From NCBI RefSeq assembly GCF_000150275.1, contig NW_002060957.1, positions 62,001 to 126,000 of the forward strand: a DNA stretch of 64,000 nucleotides. The letters are read 5' to 3'. Below are positions 21,048 to 33,338 of this stretch, piece by piece; positions within the stretch are counted from its first letter, which is position 1, and every line of letters starts with the position of its first letter. The translations under genes and the position numbers were made by a program. The notes under the pieces are model-generated. The model ran no database searches and was not told the DNA's origin. It saw only the letters and a program-made list of their open reading frames with translations. This DNA is from Trichoplax adhaerens (Eukaryota > Placozoa > Uniplacotomia > Trichoplacea > Trichoplacidae).

Positions 21048-22266
21048 CCTGTTAATAGCGTTCTAACTTGTGCTCAATCTGGATTGCCTTATTTTCCTTC
21101 ATATTCAAGTATACTGTACAGCATGAGCTTAGTCCTACTTCATATGAGTAAAACAATACCATAGACTAACTTAAATAATTTTATATTGCATGGAAGATAT
21201 GTCTATTCCATTCCATATGCAATAAGATAGCTAATCATAAGGTCTTGTCATCCAAGAGATCATTCGCAATCATGTTTGAAAACTTATCAATTTTTTAATC
21301 CCTACGTATGCATTTCTTGTAGGTTCTTCAAGGTTCTACTACAATGTAAAACTGTTATTTTAAGCTATAAAAATATATTCAAAAGCCGCTTTTCAATGTG
21401 TAACATCTGAAATAGACCAAGATAATGTATATCGAGAACATTTGCTATGTCGTTGATGATCACAAGCAACCGCCTTACACTTGCATATTAGGTTAGTTCA
21501 TTAGACGACCATTGTCAATGCTGTCATAAATGCACTCAATTCAGCAGCTTTTTGGTAAGCAAATAATGATTGTATACAACTAAAAATACACATACACGTA
21601 TAATCTAAGTCCTGAATCCACAGTTACAGCTATAATCATGACTATATTAATAATAACAACGGCAACCCAGTCATTAAAAATTGGCTACAGTTAGGCATGT
21701 ACGAGATCTCTCGTATGGTATCATAATATGTTCGTATTTATGCATTTTTTCTAATAACGGTGTGAGCTTATTATATTTATTATTATTATTATTATTATTA
21801 TTTATTATTCTATCCAAATTATTAACCTCTGGTTTTTTAAATTATGAATTAGATCGTAATAAAATAAATCCATTAAGATTCTCTTAGCTAGAATGTCATC
21901 TATTACAGGAAGAAATAAAATTGGGAACCCATGGCAGCGCCCTTTCGTCGTTGTTAAAAACACGAGAATATGTAACGCCATCTATGTGCTATGTGGTAGA
22001 TGGACTCAAGAATTCTTATTGCAGGATAATAATTCTAAGTGTTCGATGTTTATGAAGGGTTTTCACATTCTACAGAATACTTTTTTAAGAATGAATAACT
22101 AAGAGAAATGAGAGACAGGAAATTACAACCTCTATAAATGATCAATCATCAGTAATTTAGTTGATAGACTATTTATACGATTCATTTATCTGCAATATAA
22201 ATTCCGAATTGAACACTAGAGCAGAAACAAGGATCAGTTAGCTTAACTGAGATTGAAAGATAAATG
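21048..22266. other. 3' flank of oxidase 5
   Basis: Homologous to 16789-17837, with indels. It contains an (ATT)n run. Short open frames at 21681-21887 and 21893-22102 are not conserved in the other copy, so I do not call genes. Confidence 0.55.
21772..21808. repeat. (TTA)n microsatellite
   Basis: About ten TTA units in the 3' flank of oxidase 5. The matching place after oxidase 4 (about 17400) has no such run, so the expansion post-dates the duplication. Confidence 0.9.
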
Positions 22267-23628
22267 TTCAGGTATTTGAGAAAAATAAATCTTACACACT
22301 ATGCGATGCCCAAAGGACTTTAATTGCAGGTTACCACTATATTACCTTTCGGCTGTAGAGTTAAAACATAACACTTTACACGTATGCGTCTGCTTTTCTA
22401 ATTACTATTTTGCCATTAATTAGTATTGCTAAGCAGCTATTTCTTATTCATTAAAATGAATAAAGAGAGCCTATAGCATAATAGCTAAGATTGAATGCAA
22501 GGACTAAGCAATATTAATTATCTGCAATATGAAGTATTATTCTATAAAAAGAAGACTTCCTAATTAACATGGAAGAATATCATTAGATCAAAGGACAACT
22601 ATAACGTTCTTTAACCTAATCATCTTCCTAATATCGCGTAAAAGATGATTTATTAACATTAGGTTTCCAAAACTTGGTTAAAAACTTTCAACTCTACCCA
22701 GTTATGTTAGCTACAATTTATCAATAAGAATATAACAAGGCAAATCATGAATATTCAATAGATGCATTGCTGGTTTAAATCTCCTCCAATATTCCATGGT
22801 CTAGTTTATATTCATCAGCTTATTAATAGTCGAGAATATAGATTATTTAATTATAACCATGAATTCAAATGAAATAGGCGTTATCCTTTTGCGTACAGGA
22901 AACCATTGTCATGATTCCATTATCCGTACCCATATAGCAAAATATAGCTATAATGGATTTCCAGCAGCGTTACATTTTCATCAGTGTTGGTGGTCTTCTT
23001 TTAAAACAATTCAATACTATCTATCCTGGCAAAGAATTAAATTATAAAAGGTTGGAATGTTATTATTGATATCCTACTGAATGGCAATCCAGTACTAGAA
23101 GTCTAGTCCGTTCTTAACTGATTTAGTTCTATTTAAAATTGGTAATGCTAATTATTTCCATCGGTTTAATGACTATTTAATATGTAGCCTAACTAAATTA
23201 TTCCTTTATACAGTATTTCATTAATCAGCCGCTATACCAAGAAATACTTAAGCAAGCACTATATATGAACATTAACTAAGTTGAAATAAAGTTACACGAT
23301 TTTCATTTTCTTGCTGGGCAGAAGAGTAAGATATTTCTATCATATGGTATACGTCGAATTCATTCGTTGCCATGTCGAAAGATTTTAAGCAATTCCCTTC
23401 AAACTAGAAGCCACATAGAGCACAAAATTAGTACACCATCTCTACTTTTATTCGCTTTAGTATTGGATCTAATGAATTGAATGGATTATCGCTAGATGAT
23501 CATAAAGATTTTTCATCCTCGAATTCAATATCAGAAATTTGGACCTTGATAAGGTCTTCCAATAATTACAAATGAATCTTTAACTACTGTAGCCTCACTA
23601 GCCCAACCCTGTTAAAAGAGAAGCCAAC
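22267..23628. other. Intergenic, upstream of APAF1-like gene
   Basis: AT-rich unique sequence between the oxidase array and the APAF1-like gene; it should contain that gene's promoter. A 62-codon open frame at 22859-23047 shows no recognisable features. I see no RNA gene. Confidence 0.4.
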
Positions 23629-26600
23629 ATGGGCTTAAGTCCATACCTTGAAAAAGTCATTGAAAATAATTATTATAAACTTTTAGCAAGAGTACCGATG
23701 AACGAATTATTCTCCGATCTAAAGTCCAAGCAGATTTTAACCGACGATCAAGTGAATGATTTGAAATATTATATTCGAAGGAAAGATCGAATAGACACCT
23801 TTATTAAAGCAATGAAAACTAGAGATGATGAAGATTTCTACCAATTCTGTCAAATATTACAGCAACATCAAGCTGCTACAGTGCGCAACTTAGGCAAAGC
23901 CTTGCGTGAAGAAGCTAAATCAATTTACGATATCCAATGTGGTAAGTTGCTTATTAATGAACTTTCTTTACGCTATGTAACTTTGGCATCCATTAGTCAT
24001 TTCCGATCCTATCCAACCACAAAATTAGTTATTAGATTATGGTATTGCTGTTTTTATTTAATTTGGATTGCAGAATAGCCCTGACTTAAGCACAATGTAG
24101 TCATCTACACAATCTAGCCTATGGACTAGTCACCAAATTGGGAACGTTACTATTTTTTTAATTTAGTTATGGAAATAATCCAAGCAATAAGTTAGTTGCA
24201 CAGATATCCTGTTTCTGTCGTTAACTTTATTCTAGACTGTAGATAGAGCTGAACTAATACAGTAGAATCATCTTTACTGTCTGAGCAGTAAATTAGCTAC
24301 AAAAGGCTGTGCTTCCTTTTTAAGTTTGATCGTGGAAACAGTGGAAAAGTGCTCACTTAAGAATGATATGCAATCATCTACCATGTCCAAGTCATGAAAT
24401 GATTGCTAAGATAGCAAGTTTCTGCCTTGAAATCATGGAAATCGAACAGCGCTTACTATTCGCGATACAATTATTCCTCACTTATTCCGTAGGCTGTTAA
24501 TGTCATGACATTATTCTAATCCTATAAATATAAATGATTTTTTTACTTTATTTGCCTTCATCATCTGCAACATTGGAGCAATAAAGTACTTACTAAGATA
24601 TTATGTTTCTGTCTTGAAGCTATAGAAATAGAATAGCGCTTAATAAGCATAATATAGTCTACCCCGATTATCCTATAGAGTATTGATATCATACAATTAA
24701 TTTAAGTCGGTGATGTCTTATAAATTATCCTTTTACTTTATTTGCTTTCGTCATTTGCAACATCAAAGTAATATAGTACTCTCTAAGATATTGTGCTTCT
24801 GCCTTGAAGTTATAGAAATAGAATAGCGCTTATTAATAAGCACGATATAGTCATTTCCACTTGTCTTTTAGAGTAATGATGCCATCAAATTATTCTAATT
24901 TGGTAATGTGCATATAAGTTATCCTTTTACTTTATTTTTCTTTCATTAGGTCGAGCCCCTCAAGCAGAATATTCAACACAAGGTACCTATAGGCTTACCA
25001 AGAGATTCTCATACGAGCATTATTCTTAAGTAGAATTAACAACTTTAGAAGCCGCTTCCTAATTTATAAACGTAGCTATTAAATACTACGATCAGAATGC
25101 TATGAAATAATAGCAAATTATGTCATTAAATTAATCTCATGAATAACTATTTGTACGATAAATGTGCGAATAGCTCAACAATATATCGATGTGGTTATTC
25201 TGCTAGAAATATATAAGTCAAGAATCTAAACACCAGTTTCATACATTAAACTATAATTAGCAGTAGTTTTGCTACATTATTCTTTGTAGAAGAGGTAGAT
25301 AGCTCTAGTAGTTCATATTCAATATCTACACAATATTAATTTTATCTTTTCACGTTAATAAAACTAGATTATGGCTTTTTCATTTTTTCTGTAAACAGTA
25401 TAGCACTATTAAAATAGTCAGATAGATGGAGAAGCTCATGTACGAGAAGTAATATACTAATTTTCCATTATAGATTTACTACACAATGTCCCGCAATTGC
25501 CCGAAAATCGCTATATCATACGTGAAGACTTTATTGACACTATTTGTAGTTATCTTGAAGATCTTAACTCCAGTAACGGTCATGTCTTGATTTATGGAAT
25601 ATCTGGCTGCGGAAAGACAACAAGCGTAGCTCAATCAGTCAAATTAATGATCGAAGAGCAAGATTGCTTTAAGCCACATGGTGTCTATTGGGTAAAAATA
25701 GGTACATACTTTAAGAATTTACAATAAAAAGTAATTTATAAATCCTAGATAGATCAAGATCTAACTATGAGTATTTTATAACGAGTTTCCCATAAGTAGT
25801 TGGATATAAAATGTTTACATTCGTCTAACTTTTCATGTAGTCGGAAAGCTAATGCATAGTGGTCATTTATTTCTTCCATAATGATGTAGGCGATATTCAG
25901 GAAGATGAATTACTCTACATATTGATAAATCTATGTCATCAACTGGATATTCAGTGGGATCGCCAGCCACAAAGCTTAAAAGAAATGGATGCTTATTTAA
26001 GACGCTATTTTCGAGGTAAGAAATTATTTTTGGTGGGCATATTTTTCGAAGTAAATTCTTGATATTAGCGTACAACAATCGATTAGCACTTTCAATCTAG
26101 AGTACTGACTAATTACTGTATTGACTGAAATTGAATATACTTTAAATGGACGTTATGTTCTAGGCCATAAAAGCCAATCGGAAATTATCTTTGTCTTTGA
26201 CGATGTCCGAAACGGAATATTCTTCGATTATTTAGCATTTGCAAATAAATCCATTGTTATTACTCCATTACTTTATCCCCAAACCCGAGAAAATTACGAT
26301 CATATTAAAGCTCCGGTAATTATAGTAATCGACTTGCTAATATAACTTGAAATTGAAATAGAATCATTAATTAATCAACACTTCAATTACAAAAATACAT
26401 TACATTAATGGCATTTAACTTGACCTTATAAACTACAAATTTATAAATGTACTATATCTATTTAAAGTATCATGGCTTATCAGGTCTAAAGTAGGACTAT
26501 GAAAAGTTCCGAAATCTGTCAATATATTATGAAATCTGCTTATTCGGATCAAATTGATTATACTTTACATAATTAACATAAGATGAGAGAGATATAAATA

Positions 26601-29600
26601 CTATAAGATTGTCATATCTATTAAAGAAGTTTATTTTACAACCAAATTGTCATAGTACAAGATAAAAAGTTATCTTCTGACCATAGTAAACTGGCGATAC
26701 AAAATATTTTTTAGCTACTACTGGTATAGTTTCTGACAATATCTCTCTACAACTAGGAGCAATTTACCTATCAAGAAGCTATACAAGTATTGGCTTTATA
26801 TCAAAATAAAAGATATACTAAGAAATTACGCCAAAATGAATTAGTCAAACAAATCCTAGAAAATATTCGATATTTACCTCTGGCAGTTGTCATTCTAGCT
26901 GGTTTGCGTCTCAAAACAGATCAAGAATGGCAAGAAGTACTGGCCAAGACTGAAGTTCAAGATAGTAGTTTTAAACTAAAATTTGTGGAATATAGATTTA
27001 ATTTATTTGAGATCATCACCATATGTATTAATAAATTAGATATTAAGAAAAGGGATTTATTTAGACAACTTGGGGTCTTTAAAAGAGTTAAGATTCCAAT
27101 CCATTCCATCATGTGCTTATGGCAATGCAATCAAAATGAAGCTGTAGGCCTATTGGAAGAATTAGATAGCAGATGTTTACTGAAATATCATTGCAATAAA
27201 AACAACGAACGGTATGAAGATTTATATAATATCTGTATCTTTTAAGCCAGATTTTTATTCGACGCTTAGAATAGCGTCATATCTTCAAATGTACTAATGT
27301 AAATAGAAAGAAATTTAATGGTTTATTCAAAATCCTAACTTCTGTATTAGCTCTAGAAAGATATTTGTTTAGATTAGCAATCGGCATGATTCTATGGATA
27401 GGTTCATCATTGTGCAGTACCAGTATTTATTCTATTTGCACATTTCTCTATTTCCATCTGCAATATTTCAAACAAATTAAAGTTTTATTCCAATCGCTAA
27501 TATCTACATTTGCTACCTTGCCTTAGTCAGCATCTTCTTTAACACATATAGAAATCGATACGCTTTGTAATAATATTAACTTAATCTTTTCCAACTTGCA
27601 ACAAACCTATTCTAGCAACGTATATTCTTGTCATCCTTCTCAGATCTTCCCTATTTTACTTCTGTTGCCAGAAACTACTGTATATTACATGAGAAAATCA
27701 TAGACTATTTGCAGCAGCCAATCGATTCGCAGCAATCACAACAATCTTACGTGAAGAAACTGCATCAAACACTGATCGATTCTTATGTTAAGCTGTACGA
27801 CGGGAAATGGTCTACCTATCCGGATGATGGCTATTTCTATCAATATATCATCTATCATGCCATTCAAGCCGATGATGATAGCATTTTAGCAACATTAATG
27901 ACCGATTTCAACTGGATGATGAATAAATTGAAAAAATTTAAATCATTGAGCAACCTACGCTTAGATCTAATAGATTATATCAACTATCTTAAGTTGAAGA
28001 ATAAGGTCAGTTTATGGAAATAAATTGATGCTAATTATTTATTGCAACTATAACTGTATTCGATCCTGCCTTTTTATTATAATTTGATACACCATAATCT
28101 TTTTAATAGAATCCTGATTCATTCGAAGAATTGCTTGATCTATTACAACAACACGAATTTTACCTAGACAAAGAATCAATGAATTTAATCCAATTTTTGT
28201 TATATTGTGCCAAGAAAGACAGTTGGATTGTTAGTAAAGCTACACAAATAGCAAATAAGAAAGTGAATATGGGTAAATACTGGACGATTACAAAGTAAGT
28301 TGTTGTAAATATCTTATAAACACTGTTATCAACTAGTAATGGTAGTTTAAAGCGGATTTTTATTTGAATTAATGCTATGATATATTATGGTTTAGATATC
28401 CCCAAAATAAAACCGACGATAGTCCTTGGATTGAGTCCAAAACTATAGATACCAACAGTGGCTTGATATTGCCAAAGTGTTCAAGGCCTCGAAATGGAGA
28501 CATAAAAATAATCTACGCTAACAATAATAGATGGAGAAAAGATTGTACTATCGTTGTAAGTCTATACGGTACTGCATATAAAAATTGAGTTAAGATTTAG
28601 CCTCTAAATCAGTCACGATTGTTATAGCGCTGGTCTAAAGTTCTCTAATCACGATAACATAAAAGTATTGTAAGATCCTTCCTACATTTAGCAAATATCT
28701 TATAACTGTATCATGTCGTATTACTAGGTTTCCGATTATGAAACATCCAAAATCAAAGTAAAATTCAGCCTTCCTAAAACCTATGTCTTTGAAGTCAGAA
28801 TATCATCTGATGCGAATATTATTGCTTACTTAATGTCCAGAGATCGAGTAAGTTTCCTTTAATTTTACTTCATTGTCTTACAGTAACATTTTATAGCAAC
28901 TATTTATTTCTTTTAAAATGGGAGATTATTAATTAAATATCTATAGATAATTGTTGGTAATTAGCATTAGTAAATTTAAACTAATTTTTCGTATCATTAT
29001 TTAAGAATGTCGAACAAAATTTCAAGATTGTATGCCAATCACAATTCCCTGATAAATCCATTTTAAAATAATATAAATGAAGATTGCTGATTACCGATTA
29101 GGATATATCGGCTTTGCACTACACATCTGCTACAATTCAATAGCAGAAATAGGGTTGCAATAATACTATGACACCATGCTTATAATTCTATATAATATAA
29201 CTAGAATCTCATCTAGATAGAAGTAGCTGCATAACAACTACTTCTGTATCACAGTGTGATGGAGGGTTCGAAGAGTCAGATAATGTGGTTTTAGTTGCCA
29301 TGTAGAGAATTGCACAAGGAGCTTAAGAAAAGAGGATACTTTATTGTAGACAGTAGTTAGGTACAATGTGATAATTACAGTAGGTCAGCGTGGTAGCTGC
29401 CGTGAGTAAAGTGTGAATACTAACTGTGACTAATAATGCAACTTAAGAAGTCTAAGGTAGAAAACGGCGGTATTTATAGCTATGGCATTAGAACACATGC
29501 AGAGAACATGATTGTAGGATCAGATACAACATATACCATAACAGGTTATAGAATAGCAGATGATTGTACTGTAGAAAATAGCGAGGACTGTAATAACTAA

Positions 29601-32600
29601 ATGTAGTAAGCCACATTTGAATGTAGAGCGAACGGACTGTAGATATGTCTAAATATAAGATCAAAACAGCATGTCTATATTTAAGAGTAGAATATAGTTA
29701 CAGTATATTCTAAATACACTACACATAGCCAATGTAAATATGGGCAGTATTTTATATTGTCTAGGAAACAGAAATAGATGAGGAATAGATTAAAAGTGTA
29801 AAATATAGAAAACAATCGAGCTATATTTAATGAGCTAAAGAAATGTACAATCTATAATATTTAAAGCCCGCAAAATTATGTAAAATCGAACAAAAACCTA
29901 AAACTATAAAGCAGGACTGCCCTAATAATATCAGGGATACTATTCTCATTATGTGTTATTTTATTTCATATCGTATTATCTAATACTCTATTAATGTATC
30001 TTTAGCGAGAGGAATGGGAAATTCATAATATTGGTACTAGACAACGTCTACAAGCTATTAAGCAAGATGGTTCCAAAATACCTGTCTTAGATTGGAAAAA
30101 ATTAGAATTCTGCCCAATTATACCTGGTTATCCTGTAGCAATGACCGTGTCAAGAGACCGTAAAGATATCGCTGTAAGTTATTTCTAAAATTAAAGTAAT
30201 AAGAGAAGTGAGGCAAATAAGTTTGCCATAACCTCTAAATTTAATTTAAACCTGTAAAGTTCTGTAACAGATATGCGATATTAAATACTACTTATCACCA
30301 TTTTGATAACTTAATAAAATAATTGTTGGCAGATATGGAAAATCCAAGGAAGAGAAATGAAGCATACTGGCAAATCTATTTCCTATCTTCACCAAATTGA
30401 ACGATGCGAATTTGTTCAGAATAGCAGTAAGATATTGATTTGGTGGCGAAAATATAATAGCTATCGGCTTCGCTTACAAGATGATAACAGCTGGATCAAT
30501 GAATGTCAGATCGAGGTAAGTAAATAATTAGGACTTCCGTTTAACTAATCATAGTAAGAGTAACATCAGTTGTATATTGTTAGGTTTGGGATATCCAAGA
30601 TTGGAATCATTATCAATCATTTGAAGTTCCAGGATTTATCCAATATGATCATGGGCAATTTACTGCTGGCAAAAGTACTCTTAGCTGTTTAGAATTAGCA
30701 ACAGTAAAATATATCGATCTTGAATGTACATCCATTATAGCATCCTACGGCGATACTCTATTACAGCTCTTCTCAAATGGAAATGAGGATAAAAGAATTA
30801 GTAATTCCAATCGAGATCTAACCAATTCTCTTAAAGTTATCTATCAAAGCGAGAAATACATTGCAGATATTGTCATATCTGATGATCATCTACTAATTGC
30901 TGTTCGAATGCATCTAGAACCAAATATCATGGTATAGTAAATACTATAGCATTCTATAATATCAAGGTTCATTTTTGTACATAATTTGATGTCTATTACT
31001 TTGATTTTGCAGATCTTCAAGATGGAAAAGAATGCTATTAACTCTTATTCAACTATTCATTGCGTCCAAGACGCAAAAACCGATTTAGTCGATGGTAATC
31101 TTCATTTGATATTCATTCCAGGCAGCCATGACCTCTTAGTTTATAACCAATATCCAATGTATTGCTTATATCGCTATAATCTAGAAGGTTAGCAACAAAT
31201 ATGGAAATCATACTATGTAACTATGTCGCCCTGTTTAAATATTAAAATAGAAGATAGTGATGCCCTTATAATTTTAAATAGCTACCAATTTGGATTGGCA
31301 ATCTGCAGAAGAAGCGATATTAAGTGATCGTCAAACCTCCATTGATAAATGTAATTCTGTTATTATCGATTCAAGCCATGCATTTGTCCATGATATTCCC
31401 ATTATAGCTAAATTGGTGGTTAATAAGCAGGATGGCAGCTGCAGATTAAAGGTAAAAAATTTAGAATTTTATATTTTAAACTATAATAGCAAATGGAATG
31501 ATAAAGCTAAATCATTGATATCGATTTTGGCCAATAAGACTAACGACTACTGTAATGAACTCTAGGTTTACCAGGGTGAAGGATTAGAGCAAATTGCAGA
31601 TTATAAATTAGCTCAGCCCTATCAGCGATGTTTCCTATATGATGATTGCGATTTTCTTATCCTGGTGACGATGCATACATGTCACAAGAAGCAATGCGTT
31701 AATGGTCACTTAGAATCTCATCATTGGCATATTATTATTACCCAGGTAAGATTACTGAGTAACTGATTCGCAATTATGTAGTGCCCTCTATAGCCAGAAA
31801 TGGAGGCTAACGCATATTTTTAGCTAACCTTAGCATTTGAATAATTTTCTTCTTGAAATTCTCCCATATTTGCACCTTGTATTAAAGGTTTACTAGCTTA
31901 CAAACATGCTAAAGAGCACCAAATCGTTAACTATAAGCATCTGTCTTCTCAATAGTTATATCACTCAAGAGGCAACTTGCAGCAGAAACAGCAAATTAAT
32001 CATACGTTAAGAGACGATCCAGAACGTCTCATTCTGAAGGAATCGAAACATAGAATATCCGATAATACTTTAATTTTTGTCTTTTATGCAGAGGTAAAAC
32101 ATTTACCAAGCATAGCACTGGATTAACGTAAAGATGAATAACAGAGTTGCTATTAATAAATATTGTAATGCTAACTTACTGTAGAATGGGCTCAAAATTT
32201 TTAATAAGCTTCTTTAGACAGTTAAATATCGATAGTTGTGATCTAAATCAATTCCGTATGTCGTTAGGATTATGTTTCTCACTAAAAATAAGTTTTCTTT
32301 TCTTTTATTGCGTATAGTACGAAGATGAAAGTCGGCCATGGATTGTTATGATGGTCAATCATGTCAGCGGAGATTCTATGATTTATTTTGATGATGATTA
32401 TCCCCTATATGAAGATATGAAGATCGTATTTTGCAATAATTACAATCTGGTGACCTATCAGAAGATTAGAAACAGTCAAGAACTAGCTATCGAGGTAATT
32501 ACAGCACGTATTTTATTATTGCATACTCAAAAAATGAATTATAATATCCTTTTTGCAATAGTGGTATAAATTGGGCGATGGCATAAATATTAAGCACTTT

Positions 32601-33338
32601 AAAACCTACAGCTATCATATTCAAGATCAATTAGCCTGTAAAATTGTTGTTCCTATAAGCAAAAGAGCAGACGATCTTGAGATAGGACTACTACCATGGA
32701 ATCGTTTAAGGCAAATTATGGCAGGTGCAAGATACGATTCCATGTCGTAAGTTTACTACGTAATATAAACGGATAAATTGATCTCTACCATTAAATCTTA
32801 TGTATTTATGACCTTAAAACGTGCCTTATATTCTCTATATTTTGAACAACTCGGCAGATTGGAAAGGCCATTTAAGCGAGAAATTAAAGTTACACAATCG
32901 GCTAGAGCTAATGAATGTTTCGTTATCGAAAAGGGAAACGTAATGTCGGTAAGAATAAGTTTAGATTGCAGTTTATTGCGATCTATCAATGAAAGAATCC
33001 TTCGATATTTAATATTAATGACTATGTCATAATAATTATCTTAGATGTTTTACTTGGACGATGAATTATTAGTAAAAAGCTACAAGGATGCTAGAAGAAG
33101 ACAACTGGATATCGAGATTGCTGATGTAGATAATTTGTGGACTGATAAATATTTAGTAGAAAAACGTAATGATCATATTTACTTTTACGATAAAACAACT
33201 CTTCAACTCATGCATGTTTTACAATCGCCACACATCAAATGTAAAAGAATCAAGGGTAATCGGCAACAATCTTTATTTATATGCCAAGATGATGAACGCC
33301 AATATAGTATAATCAAAAGAATTGAGGGAAATAAATGA
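23629..33338 (+). CDS. APAF1: APAF1-like apoptosome protein (CARD, NB-ARC, propeller)
   Basis: Adaptor that in animals assembles the apoptosome and activates initiator caspases. 20 exons: 23629-23941, 25474-25701, 25890-26015, 26164-26315, 26757-27211, 27672-28005, 28110-28294, 28396-28555, 28728-28847, 30006-30173, 30333-30515, 30584-30931, 31013-31187, 31282-31451, 31566-31745, 31956-32093, 32318-32494, 32562-32746, 32858-32948, 33045-33338. They join in frame to 1393 aa (human 1248). CARD is about 1-95, P-loop GISGCGKT 146-153, Walker B IIFVFDD 230-236, YLPLAV marks the GxP helix, and LHE (about 430-432) stands for the LHD motif. A helical arm resembling human APAF1 follows (GYFYQYIIYHA...). 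From about 600 on it reads as a very degenerate beta-propeller (VWDIQ, IWKIQ). The TTR sensor motif is not seen. Domain identity is firm to exon 7; the 3' exons rest on phase and spacing. Confidence 0.85.
24395..24955. repeat. About 190-bp tandem repeat in APAF1-like intron 1
   Basis: Three units (starting near 24405, 24598 and 24785) sharing CTTGAAGTTATAGAAATAGAA, TAGCGCTTAATAAGC and TCCTTTTACTTTATTTGC. They lie wholly within the first intron, between the CARD exon and the NB-ARC exon. Confidence 0.8.
28848..30005 (+). other. Large intron 9 of the APAF1-like gene
   Basis: The longest intron in the propeller part (1158 bp; most others are 70-250 bp). AT-rich, with many stops in all frames. 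I find no further exon or gene in it, but a missed blade-coding exon would be easiest to hide here. Confidence 0.5.

Larger units (their letters stand above)
17838..22266. repeat. Tandem segmental duplication, unit B
   Basis: Right copy of the direct duplication, containing oxidase 5. It starts with the same AATCGATAAAGG/ATTATTGAACC sequence as unit A and ends near 22266, where similarity to the end of unit A (about 17837) stops. Within it, 17838-18290 matches the gene-end repeat at 12324-12850, and 19455-21120 matches 15198-16860 almost base for base. Confidence 0.82.

Noticed and set aside
21681-22102. Two small open frames after oxidase 5
   Set aside because: The homologous flank after oxidase 4 does not keep these frames.
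22859-23047. 62-codon open frame before the APAF1-like gene
   Set aside because: No recognisable domain or motif; short length is expected by chance.
29255-29300. GGTTCGAA word resembling a tRNA B box
   Set aside because: No matching A box or cloverleaf stems can be drawn around it; it lies in an intron of the APAF1-like gene.
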